The notes below the pieces were generated by a model. It saw only the letters and a program-made list of their open reading frames with translations, searched no databases and was not told the DNA's origin. The position numbers and the translations under genes were made by a program. DNA of 64,000 bases from Annona cherimola (lineage: Eukaryota > Streptophyta > Magnoliopsida > Magnoliales > Annonaceae): assembly GCA_030490835.1 (NCBI GenBank), contig CM059975.1, forward strand, positions 13,025,579 through 13,089,578, written 5' to 3'. Positions 23,041 through 34,900 of the stretch are shown piece by piece; position 1 is the stretch's first letter; every line of letters begins with the position of its first letter.

Positions 23041-26000
23041 TAAATGTTGATAAGAACATACGAGAGAAAAAAGACAAATTGCTTTAGAAAGAAAAGGAAT
23101 TAAAAATTTGTAAATGTATTTAAGCTATATAAATAAAGATGTGGTTGATATGAATGGTAGTATATGATCTAAAAACTTATACTCATATAATATAAGGTAC
23201 CAATCCAGATCAATTTTAAGTATCCATTGTAAAGAACTACTCAGCTTTAATTGATGATGGTAATTTTTGTATTTTACCATATGGGTGCCATTTTAGAATT
23301 TCTCTACCTAAAAGTAGATTAATTGGCCAGATATCCATGTGTCTTGCTCAAGTTGTGCCATTGATTTCGGTTAAAGTCAAAGCCTTAACCTAAAGCATCA
23401 TCCCCATCTCGACACCTTAATATGATGAGGCTACAATGTTTAGTAATCCAAAAGTCAATGTCATAATCACATCGACTCATTATCCGTTCAACATGTGCTC
23501 ACTCGTGTTCCTCTTGCATATTTGAGAAAGAGGTTATATGGGTCGACCCTTTTACTTATGAGGTCACAATGGTATTATCTCGCGGACTTTACATTACCTA
23601 AGTCATCAAAAATAATCATCCTCCTGACACGGCCACTTGTAAAAAGTAACCACCATGAACAAATTACTCAAATATTCCTCTTATTTATTAGCAAAGTTGT
23701 TGAATCCATGATTACATCGATATATGATGAAATCTTCATCAAATCTTGCACTTAAGAAGATCACACTCATCCGAGCAGAAAAAGACTTCTATATGTAGCA
23801 GTTAATAACCTTAAGGAGACTCCTTTCTTCATTCCACTTACTAAGGACAATCTCTATAGTCTGTCTATAACATCTCTCTCGTTCTTATAAGTTTTAATTC
23901 TTTGTTTCAAGTATCATTTAGGAATAACTTTTCTCATTAGTTGGTGAAATCACATTTTCTATGATTTTCAGGAAGGCCTCAAACCTATTGAGATCTCTTT
24001 TTACGTAAAATTCATAATATTTTATCATTTGAATTCCATTTTCGTTATTACATCATGTCCATCATAGCCTCCATTATTGGGTATCATTTATGAAAACAAC
24101 TACCTTACTACCACTATGTTGTTGGCGTCGTGGTCAGTGACCACACTTCATGCGAGGTAGGTCGCTACTTCGACCTTGCTCTCTTGCAGTGGTTGTCCCG
24201 TTTATTTGTCCCTCCAAGGTGGAGGCAGTTGTAGATGTCCTCTCAGAGTGTGGAGGTATTTGCGGAAAAATTCCTCCAAATAGCGAGGGTCGTGAAGGCT
24301 CCAGATTGTAATATTAAGTTGTTATGTTGTATAAATATACAAATAAAAAAACTACGCTAATATTTTTGTGATGAAGCCAAGAAAGATCTTCCACATGACT
24401 ATGTCTTTAGAAGCAAATCCTCAGCTTCCTTTCCCACTATAGGTGAGGAAGAACTTGTAAAAAATACCTTAGTAGATTCTCCTATTCACGCTAAGTCATC
24501 TATTTTGGTGCTACTAGTTCTAGCCTTTGTTGAATCTGATCATACTAGTCACATAATCTAAATTTCTGGTTCTATTAAAGATGAAGATGAATTGTCAACA
24601 ACAATACTCTCACACCTAAGTTGACATTCTTTACTACCAACTTTCTCATACTTAATTGGAGTTAGTCTTGGTGTCTATTGCCCCATTGCTACCTAAAGAG
24701 CATGTCTATTGTTGCTCTATTTGTCTTATTGTAACTTATGCTTCAAATCGTATTAACAACTATCCTAGTTTTTTAAGGTGCTTGTTTCAAGGCTAATACA
24801 TCTTATTAAGAAGTAGTCTTCACCACAAAGTCTCATCAACCATAAGGGATCTTTCCTACATCCAGTTGGATGATTTGACCCTTTCAACCTCTATATGAAC
24901 CCTTCGCAACTTCCTCCTCAAACTACTATAGTCATCATTCCACTTCCAAATCTTAAATGTTAACAATCTCTTAACTTGCATTGGGGAGATGTTCTTTCTC
25001 ATGACTACACACACTCAATGACCCTAACGGCTGACTGACATATCAACTATAGGTATAGTTACACCTCAAAAGAAACTCAAATTTTTAGAGATGTCCATTT
25101 GTGAGTTGGGCGGGGCTGACTTTGTTTAGTGTATTATTAACCTGAATCTTATTTATAAAACTTTAATCTAATCCTACATTCAATCCTATTTTAAAATTTT
25201 AACCTGATCTTAAATTAAACTTATATAAATCAGTTTAGTTCGGGTTACAAATAAAGTTAATAAATGTACAATATTTAAAATTTTATTTAATTAAATTAAT
25301 CTTAAAATATAAAATTTGTATTAAAAATAAAAATTATCCTTTTTTATGAGAATACCTTCCAATTTATGGATTATATATCACATTGCTAAACAATTTTATT
25401 TCAAAGCAATGATACCTGATAATTCTATTTGTTAACCTTAAAGCAACCTTCAATATTGTTGATCTTGTACAATTATTTTTTGATAGTTTATTAAAATTCA
25501 TATTTACATGACAAATCAGGCCAGTTCGGGTTGAGAACCACCTAACCTACACTAATTAGGTCATATATTCTTTCAAAATGTCTAACCTAATTTTATTGTA
25601 AATCAAGTTGGGTTAAACTATTTAAATTAAGACTAATCCTACTAATTCTATTTATGCTCTTGCTAGTCACGAAGGGCATAGGGGTTAGGCATAGTGATAG
25701 TCTGATGTCGCATTGATGTTTTGAGAAAATAGTTGTCTGATGCAAAATATAAACAATATAAATATGAGATATAATGTTTTAAATAAATTATATGGTGATT
25801 TTACAAATTTAATTAAAAATAATTAATGAGTTCTTAAACTAAAAGTGCAAATGTTAATGGCTAAGATATAATTAACTACTTCCTGTTTAATCATTAAAAT
25901 CTATAATTTATAAATATATTTCTTAGTTTTCGAGTGAAAAATTTAATCACGTCGTGTTAAATTATCCATTACACATGATAAAAGCAAGAAATATAGTTAT

Positions 26001-26082
26001 GATTTCTATTAATACGGTGAACATCAGCACCCTGGTTACATTATTTTGTTCATTCTTAAATAATCGTAGCGAAAAATAATGT
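23041..26082. other. Intergenic DNA, possible decayed retroelement
   Basis: 23240-25060 is less AT-rich than its surroundings and looks like old coding DNA with many stops. Its longest frame, 86 codons at 23495-23755 (+), shows no domain I recognise. No LTR pair, primer-binding site or polyprotein motif could be pinned down. 25060-26082 is AT-rich and featureless. Confidence 0.35.
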
Positions 26083-26142
26083 CGCCCACCGTGGGGTTCG
26101 AACCCACGACCACAAGGTTAAGAGCCTTGCAATGCGTCTGCT
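26083..26142 (-). pseudogene. 5'-truncated tRNA-Lys(CUU) pseudogene
   Basis: On the minus strand the 3' part of a tRNA is intact. The anticodon stem CAAGG / CCTTG encloses loop CTCTTAA with anticodon CTT. A variable region TGGTC follows, then a T-arm GTGGG-TTCGAAC-CCCAC and the acceptor 3' strand GGTGGGCG. The 5' side (AAGCAGACGCATTG) does not form a proper D-arm, and no matching acceptor 5' strand is present. It therefore looks like a truncated tRNA-Lys copy or a tRNA-derived repeat head rather than a working gene. Confidence 0.75.
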
Positions 26143-28675
26143 TGAGAAAAATTAATTATTTAAATAACGAATAAAAAAGGATTTTGCTAACCCCAACTTT
26201 ACTACGGTGTGGTTGCTAACATATAAAGGCTTTCTTCATATGCCTCTTACTATAATTTAATATTTTAGATGCCTAATTATTTTTTTTTTTTATTTTTTTT
26301 GCATATTTTCATAAACTATATTATCTATTTTAATTTTATCCTTGTTGCTCTTATTATATTAGGACATCTTATTACTTTTTAAAGTTTTATTTTTATTTTT
26401 CACTTTTACCATTTTAGAACTTCTTAAATGAACACTAAAAAGAATTAACTATCTAATGCGATTGGAATTCAGATGGAAGGGATTTTATTGAAAAAGATGA
26501 TACAATGGAATACAACAGAAGGCAATTGAAGCTGATCTGCACAGAAATTGTTCTTGTTGGCAGTCTCTACACGCTAATCTTCAAAGCAAACTTTGCTAAT
26601 ACAGCAATCAATCCATCCCCTCTTGCTTACGATCAAAGCCCTGATATTCTTTTCTCTTTTTTTTTTTTTTTTTGTTTCTTAATTAATTACCAATCAGAGC
26701 CCTCCTTTTATTGCCATGGATCTCTACTCGCTGCTGGGCTAGGCCAGTTCAATTGAGCCTATTACGCCTTATCATTGGCCGTACTGGGCTCTATAATCAT
26801 TAATGTACGCATTGGAGTTCAAAAGATCGAGCCGTCCATGAATTAACTAACAGTCCTACGTTTTTATTACTATCCATGTATTTCAATTATTTTATTTCTC
26901 ATTCTTTGATTCTTTGAATTTTCAACATTACAAGTTTGCAATTTATATTTTGAACTTTGAAGTTTTGTACTTATATATATTTTAAACCTTTTGAGTTTCT
27001 GACTTCTAAGAGTGGTTAAATAACAAGCAAAGTGACACAGCCGTCCTCTATCGCGTGACCCCTTCTTGGGTGGGATGGGGAGAGCACTTGGGGAATTGAA
27101 ATGTCTACTTCAACTATTCCTTTTTTTTTTTTTTTTTTTGGCGTTCTTGATGTTTGGTGGGTACTTGGATGTCTGGCGAAAGATATTTACTGAGCGCTGT
27201 TTGTTTTTCCAAAATTTTTAAACTGCAATTTTGTTTGTGAGAAATGAATATGTGGGCTTTGAAAAAAATTATCTGGGTGTTCTCTTGGTGCTTGGTAAAG
27301 GGAATAAAAGCAAGGGACTTCCCATTGTTTTATTTTATTTAAATTTATTTGTCCATTGTCTTTAGTAATTTTTTTTTGTTTGTTTTCTGCGTCTTTTAAC
27401 TCAGAACATGATACTGAGATTTGCTTTGCGAGTACTAAGTCTGAACACAAAATGGTTTATTGAGAGTCTTCAGTTATAATAGAATCGATGGCTATTTAAT
27501 CTCACTATATTATCAAGATACGCCAAGCACAAAATGTGATGGTGTTTATTAAGTGACATGATTCCTTTCATCATTTCAGTTGATGGTTTATTTTGAGGGA
27601 ATTCATTAATATCATATTGTGGAGAGTTTCTTGCTCTGCTGAAACGGGAGGAGAAGAACCAGTCTCTACAGCGTTTGAAGGCACTGCATGCCATGAGACA
27701 CTGGTCAATCCAGATCCAAAGGTATTTGTTGTCTTGGCTAATTTCGGTAATAACATATTTACATAATAGATGTTTGGATGCTAATGAAGGATTAGACAGA
27801 TAAGCAGTCTCAATTCCTTTCCCTTCCATGAAAGGAAGGCGCTCTCTCCAAGAAGTAGCCGCTTTCTCAGACTCCGGCTTCAACATCTCGTGGGTTTGCA
27901 CCCGAGCAAGAGCAGTACTAGAATAAGGAGCCTGCTGCAGCTCGAGCAAACACTACACATATTCTCCTCACCCCATTCAACAACAAATATCAATTTGTTT
28001 TTCCTTGAAGATTAAAGAACAAATATCAATTAAAGAGAGAGAAATAGATACACTCATGCATGCACGCTGGTGTGAGCCACCTAACCATCCATTGTTGACT
28101 CCCACATCCATATTTATAAAATATGGTGCTTATATAACTCAACCAATATTACTCTATTTTATGGATGCATTATGCTAGGTTGCTGATACCTGCATCCCAA
28201 TTAGGATCCATTTAGCTGCAGGTGGGTCTGGCAAAATTCAGTCCATCTATTGCATTGAGAATTATTTATTTATCAGACTGCCAAACTCCAATAAAATTAA
28301 ATATGTGAATATGCCTCATCGAAAAAATGTGCGAATTAATATAAGAAATATTTAATTTCTATGTTAATTTCAAAACCGTTAATCGAACATCTAAATCGTT
28401 TAAAACAACAGTCCTGTGTAGATAAGCGATTATATGGAGTATTAGAACATTCTAATGCATACATAATACAAATAAATATGAATGTTTTCATTATTTAAAC
28501 ATCGATACCTGTATAACTAAGCCAATATAACGCACTAAACACTTTGATTGAAATAATTTTTTTCATACGTAGATCATGATTTCGTCATAGATATAGCGCT
28601 CATTTATAGACAGCTGCAATTGGATGCACTCTAATATCTTAATTTTTATGTATATTAACTTATTTATATTCATGT
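26143..28675. other. Intergenic DNA; unassigned minus-strand frame at 27470-27949
   Basis: Mostly non-coding. A minus-strand open frame of 159 codons (27470-27949) and a following 87-codon frame (27187-27450) lie in less AT-rich DNA. The predicted peptides look like ordinary protein in composition, but I recognise no family, no splice structure and no motif. They could be a decayed gene fragment. Long T-runs occur near 26659 and 27120. Confidence 0.35.
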
Positions 28676-28678
28676 TTA

Positions 28679-28944
28679 GGGTATGTTTGGAAATGGATAA
28701 AACTTTTGGTGAAAAATTTTGGAGAATAAAAGTTGTCAAATGATGTGATATGATAGGAATAATGATGAGGAGTAAAGAGGATAAAGTTAAAATAGATAGA
28801 TTCGTTGTATGGGTAATTGTGTAGAAATGATTGAAAAGTATGGTAGTTGTATAGGAAAATGTGAAAAAATAATTAAAAAATATGATAATTATAGAAATTG
28901 AAAAGTTTTAACTTGACATTTTATCCTCATTGCCAAACACACCC
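28679..28944. mobile_element. Tourist-like MITE copy
   Basis: The left end GGGTATGTTTGG and right end CCAAACACACCC flank a body that closely follows the copy at 20632 ('aaaacttttggtgaaaaatttt', 'gttgtatgggtaattgtgtagaaatgatt'). The adjacent triplets are TTA (left) and TAA (right). Confidence 0.8.
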
Positions 28945-29846
28945 TAAGATACATATTTATCATGTTGATATTATATTAATTACATGTTCATCGATCTTAG
29001 CTTGTTTAAGATTGTGTTGATATTATATTACATGATTGTCAATCATTACTTGTTTAAGATTGTGACGACACAATTAGTCAGCTAATCTAAATTTTAAATT
29101 ATCACTTTTAACCTAAATATAATCTATACATCCATTATCAACCAAGCAATTAACATAGATGTGTGTAGAATAATATAAGTAAGATGTCCAGAATTTAAAT
29201 ATTGAATACAAGCAGGGGTTTTGTTCCCTTACCCCTGGAGTATGCCTTGGTCGGGTATCTAGTCATCTAATGCAGGTGAACAAAAAAATCTATACATCTA
29301 AATTACAACTTAAATCTAATTTATATAAATAAAGTTGCGATTTAAATTTTACAAATAAAGTTGGAGTTAAAGTTAGAATTAAGAAATAAGACCCCTATAT
29401 CTTATTCATTTTATTTTAATATTTAACTTCTAATTATTAGACTATTACATTATATCACTTTTCATTTTGTTTTAAAAAATTTACTAACAAAATTTTCCCT
29501 ATTTGCAATTATGGCTTGTAAGGGGGACTAAATTTATTCGTTTTAGGTTATTTAGAACTTGGATAAGATAATGACGAAATAAAGATGAGATGAGAATTTA
29601 AGATGGAAGCGTATTAGAAATGAAAAAAATATGTATTGAAATGGAAAATTTTATATTGGAAATTAAAAAATTAGACTATTATTTTTTAGAATAAAATTTT
29701 TTTAAAAGGTAAAAATTTCAATCTACCATCATCCCATCTTAATTATGGACAGCTACTTAGGATTGCGGTTGTCTTTTGCTATAGTCATTTGGAGGGAAAA
29801 GGGTAAAATTTTGTACCATTGTTTTTGTTTTTCTGCCCCCTTAGAC
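28945..29846. other. Intergenic DNA, no gene seen
   Basis: AT-rich. 29520-29700 shares 'gatgagatgagaattt' and 'gtattgaaatg' words with 55740-55830, suggesting another low-copy repeat family whose ends I could not set. Confidence 0.4.
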
Positions 29847-29855
29847 TTTATATTT

Positions 29856-31054
29856 GTATTTTTCTCAAATATACTCTTTACGTTTGACCATAATTCCAAA
29901 TATACCCGCTATGTTTCAATAATTTTAAATATAACTATTACGCTTACAAGTAATCTCAAATATGTTCACGCCATCAGTGTCCTTCGGTTAACTTACGGAC
30001 CGTCTGCTGTATTCCATGTTTAGTTTTTTAGAATACCTAAAATACCCCTTGAGCGAAAATACAGATGCACTGTCGGAACACTGAATACTAATGTATGGTA
30101 CTCTATCATCCCAAACCTAGTTGAGCTATGGCTGCCATCGCCGATTCCAGCGATGCATCTGTCGTTGGCGCTGCGTTGGCAATAACAAATTCGGCAGCCA
30201 CCGTTCTCCCATGAAAATCCATCTTTATTGCCCTCGTCGCCGTTTGTCGTTCCCTTGTTGACCCCCGCCAATTCTTCTTTCCAGATCAACCAGCAATCCC
30301 AGCAATCAGCGGCCATAGAAAACCCACTTGCCAGCCGTTCAAACTTGCAATCATCACCATCAATCGTCAAGCCTACCCCCCCCAAAAATTCAAGTCGACA
30401 TCAGCCAATGGCCCAAATTAAGGTGGGTGTTGAGCCGTTTAAGGTGCCGTCGTCCAAAATTCAAATGAATGGACGTTCCACCATTCATTTTGTTATAACA
30501 ACATCCAGCTGTCCACTTTGCTGATACTTGCAAGGCTGATGATGATGGAGTCAGTAGGTGGGTTGCAAAGACAGAGGTCTGGATTGCTATGAAGATCGAT
30601 ATGTATACAGATATTCCGGCGGGTAAGGGTCGAGGAGTCCGCTGAGATGCTAATGCTACGTGAAAGGTTAGATAAATGAAGGAAAACTTTCAAAGAAAAT
30701 TGACAGACCAAAACCGTGGCCTTGAGCGGCGAATTTCATTCGTGCTTAGGAATAAAAAAATTTCTGCTTCCCAGCAGTATCGCTGTTCTTTCGCCTCCTG
30801 CCACCATTCTGCATGTGTTGCATGAGCCAATGCCGGAGACAGAGACGACATGAGTGGTTGGCCTCTTTCAGTCAAGTCATTTATTCATAGTCATATTAGT
30901 AATTTTGCTTATTTTGTGACGTTCGTTCTGTTACGTTGGTTACGGAGCAGGCATATCTGGAATTATATGGAAATATAGTAGCTATATTTAAAATTTTAAA
31001 AGCATAATAGATATATTTAAGATTATAGTCAAAGGTATATTTAGGAAAATCTCC
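29856..31054. mobile_element. Pack-MULE-like element, 1.2 kb
   Basis: Inverted terminal regions of roughly 120 bp: the left begins 'gtatttttctcaaatatac', the right, inverted, 'ggagattttcctaaatatacc'. Both continue with 'ttgac(c/t)ataat', 'aaatata' and 'ttttaaatata' blocks. An exact 9-bp TSD, TTTATATTT, lies at 29847-29855 and 31055-31063. The interior (about 30050-30900) is GC-richer, with open frames on both strands (30020-30385 -, 30228-30524 +) but no transposase motif. This is the layout of a MULE carrying unrelated host-like DNA. The donor is not identified. Confidence 0.8.
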
Positions 31055-31273
31055 TTTATATTTTGACTGCTAAATATTTTGATTTAATATCTTAGCCGTC
31101 CAACCTTTTTATTATTATTCTTTATATTTCGAATTATTATTTCCTAACGTTTTATTAAAAAATGTCTATCTAACTTCAATAAAATATCTATTTCATTTTT
31201 GCAAATCAATTCCTTCATGACATTGTATTTACTTGTTGTTGTTTTTCCTAAACTTTTTATATATTTATTTTTA

Positions 31274-31563
31274 GGGTGTGTTTGATTAGGGGTAAAACTT
31301 TTGATGAAAAGTTTATAAGATAAAAGTTGTCCAATCGATAGAAAATGATAAGATATAATAGGGGTAATAATGATGAGTAAAGAGAATAAAGTTAAAATAG
31401 ATAGGTAAGTAGTATGCGTAGTTGCGTAGAAATGATTAAAAAATAAGTTAATTTGTATAGGAAAATGTGAAAAAATAATTAAAAAATAAAATAATTATTA
31501 AGAATAAAAAGTTCTAAATTAAAAAATTTTAATTGACATTTTTTCACGGGGACAAACTCACCC
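31274..31563. mobile_element. Tourist-like MITE copy near the golgin promoter
   Basis: The left end GGGTGTGTTTG, body ('aaaacttttgatgaaaagttt', 'aaagttaaaatagatag') and right end 'acaaactcaccc' match the family at 20632. It sits about 350 bp upstream of the golgin start codon, so it forms part of that gene's upstream region. Confidence 0.75.
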
Positions 31564-31591
31564 TTGCGCTTCCTTGTTTTTTTCTTTTGCT

Positions 31592-31620
31592 TCCCAATTC
31601 CCAATTCCCAATTCCCAATT
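31592..31620. repeat. Four tandem TCCCAAT heptamers
   Basis: The heptamer TCCCAAT repeats four times in tandem about 300 bp upstream of the golgin start codon, between the Tourist-like element and the probable transcription start region. Confidence 0.85.
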
Positions 31621-31911
31621 GAGGCCTTGAACCTTACGAATCAACCCATTCGCAGACCTAATCCAAGCCGTTAATTACAGGATGTATCCGTCTTCTACGG
31701 CGGTGATTGTTCAGATGTATCCAACACGCACTGACTTTGCATCAGCTGTTTTTCATCCTTGTTAGCGAAGCAGGAAGAGGAAGCGGGAGGGCATTTCAGA
31801 AAATTTCCTCCCTTCTTCAACCAACGTCTGTTGAAAGCACCAGCTGCACCACGCGCTCTGCTTTAGTCGAATCTCCCATTACAGAATAACTGCAAAACCC
31901 AAATCTCAGCA

Positions 31912-34900
31912 ATGGCGTCTTGGCTCAAAGCCGCAGAAGGTATGGATCTGTTCCCTCTCCCTCCCTCCGTCCGTCCCCATTTGATGCGCTTAATTACATG
32001 CTGCTTTCATTATCGCCATTGGTCCCTAGGTTTCTTTTGGAATTTCGATGCTTCCATCTGATTCCAACACGAAGGTGTGTTTGGATGTTCCCTCAGTTGA
32101 TGTTTTGGTGGGAAAAATCCATTCTTTCCAGCCGAGGAAACAACAGAATTGTGATTGAGAGCATTCGTCTGTTCTTCTTTTCCATGCTTTGTACTGGTGT
32201 TCGAAACGTTCCTCGCGGATCTAAAATATTTTGCTTATCGATTGGAGTGGGAATAAATTTCCAGATTCAGCTTCAATGGATATAAATTTATTTATTTTCT
32301 CGTAAATCAGGCGTGTCATGGGTATGCTGTTGTGTGCAGTCGACTCGAGTAATGTGACGCACAATTGTCGATAATGTTTTTATTTCCTCAATTGCCAGTC
32401 ACCATTTTCCTGCTCTGTTATAACAACAGATCATCAATTTGAATATATTGACGAGTGAGATGTGATTATACTCGCTATGGGGGATTCCGGGGTCCGTCCA
32501 ATTCAAGGGGACCACCTGATGAACATGTCTCATTCGGGGTGCACGGAATTCCCCAGGTATTTTGCATTGCTAGAGATGTTCATAAAATTCCGTCAGTTCT
32601 TGATGAATAGAGTCATTCCACCAAGATACTGTAAGTTAAGTGAAAGCTTTTTCATTTCGTTAGACAAATGTGTTTTAAGTTGACTAAGTGGGGCAGTGAA
32701 ATGCAACTTAAATGTCAGATACAAGATAAGATATAAATAATCTAAACTTATCAGATGGCTGTCTTCAGATTTACTGGAAGTTGTTGATAGAAGAGCAAAG
32801 CTTGTGGTTAGTGAGTTATCGGATGAGCAACAGGAATCACATCCTTCAGCAGGTATTGACCTCAATGATTTGTATTGTTTCCTAATTCACGTGCTAATGA
32901 AATTACCTTTGTGACCAAATTCCCAAGGTTGCTTCATTGTTCTCTCTTCAACTTCAATTTCTGCTGACTTTTCCTTTTTCTTTATCTTTCCAACCGCTAA
33001 GCATCCAATGTAAAGGAAGTTCAAGCAAGGAAGACAAGAACAAAGAAGGTCTTGACTGTTGAACATGCTTATGTTAAATATATAATTTTTTTTATAACTT
33101 CTCAACCTGCCAAACTTAGTCTCACAATGTCTGATGTATTCATTATTATTATTATTATCATCTACAGGATAAATCAAGACCCAGAACTGAACCTCCAAAA
33201 TCAGGAGATACTAATGGAGCCCAAACAACCACAGAAGCATCATCATCAAGTGTGGCAGCTGATGAGAATGTGGAACCCCAACGTGAAAATGCTGGGCCTC
33301 TGCTTGGCAATTCCACCAAAGGCCAAGCAAGTGCAGAGCCAATATCTGATGTAAATAAAGATGTATCAGTGCCAGGCTTGTCCGAGATTCCTTTGGATAA
33401 TGTCAGCAAAAATGAGGCTAATAGTCCCACTAAACTCTCAGCTACTGACAATCACATTGAAGTTGTCACACCATCTGTGGATGGTGTTGGTGGTGATGTT
33501 GTTGAGAAGATATATGAAGAACCTGATAAATCCTCTTTGCAATCAACAGACTCAGTGGATGATTCCTTTGATGGACATCATCCAATTCCTTCTGATGCTG
33601 ACATGAAAGTCAAGTTCTCAGATGATAATACTCTCAGAATTGATCAAGAGGGACCTGACTCAGGAAAGGTAGAAATCCACAGTTGTGAAAATGGTAAGGA
33701 ACAAGATGCAGAGGCCTTGCTGGAACATCCCCCCAATGTGAAGAAGCCAGAAGAGCACAAAACTGATGCTTCTCCTATAAGAGTGCAAGACCAACTAGAT
33801 GAGGTAAGACTATATTCTTATGTTCAAAAAATTGCTATTACTTTAACAATCAATCTTTTAGTGTTTTATTCAATAATCAATGTTTTATATATTTATTGGT
33901 TTATATCATTGACTTAGCCCCTTTAGTTGTTTGGCAGGCTCAAGGTCTGCTCAAAAGTACAGTTACCACTGGTCAGTCGAAGGAGGCAAGGTTGGCAAGG
34001 GTAAGATCTCAATCTGCTCAAGAAATCTGGATCATATCAGTATAATTTCTCGACTGTCGAGGTTTAGTTCAATTGACTGATATTCAGGAAACCTGCTTCT
34101 CCTATGGGGAGATAAGCTACCAGATGATAAGAAAGCAATGGTGGACGTAGTAATGTATATGCTGCATTCCTTGAATCGTAGAATCCATGGCTTATGCCAT
34201 CTATAGTTAGCAGAGGAAATTGTTTGAAATGACACTTTTATAACATATACTGACTGCATTTGATCCTTTCACATTGCATAATACAAACTATAACAAAAAA
34301 AAAAAAAAAAAAATCTATCTGTGCCATCTTGGCTTAGATGATACAGCCCAAGACCAATAGGAGTGGTGCAACAAAATCCATGGAAAGGACCCCCTTCCCT
34401 TCACTGTAACTCTCATGCCTGTCTTGGTTGGACCAACCCAACTTCCATTCTACAGTGGATAAAAACAGTATGCAACAATAAAAATGATAAGATTGACATT
34501 TTTGTAACTTCTGATATTTTAGATCTTAAATCGCCAAAAACCTGCATTGGGCTGGTGAAGTTCAAATCATTATATTCAATTCTGTAAAATTTTGCATGAA
34601 TATTCAATATATTTTAGATTGATCCTCATGCAGTGTGATATCCCACATCGGTTAGGATGAGGGGGGAGCCTGGGTTATAAGTGGAGGCCGCCAGGTACCT
34701 CAGTGAGGCGCCTTTTGGAGAAGGACGGGATGCGCGTGAACCCAGAAGGGCAGAGCCGACTCCCGACCTCCGGCCGATGGTGTCCAGCGGGGACGCTGGA
34801 GCCCCAAGGGGGGGTGAATGTGATATCCCACATCGGTTAGGATGAGGGGGGGAGGGGGGGGGGGGGAGCCTGGGTTATAAGTGGAGGCCGCCAGGTACCT

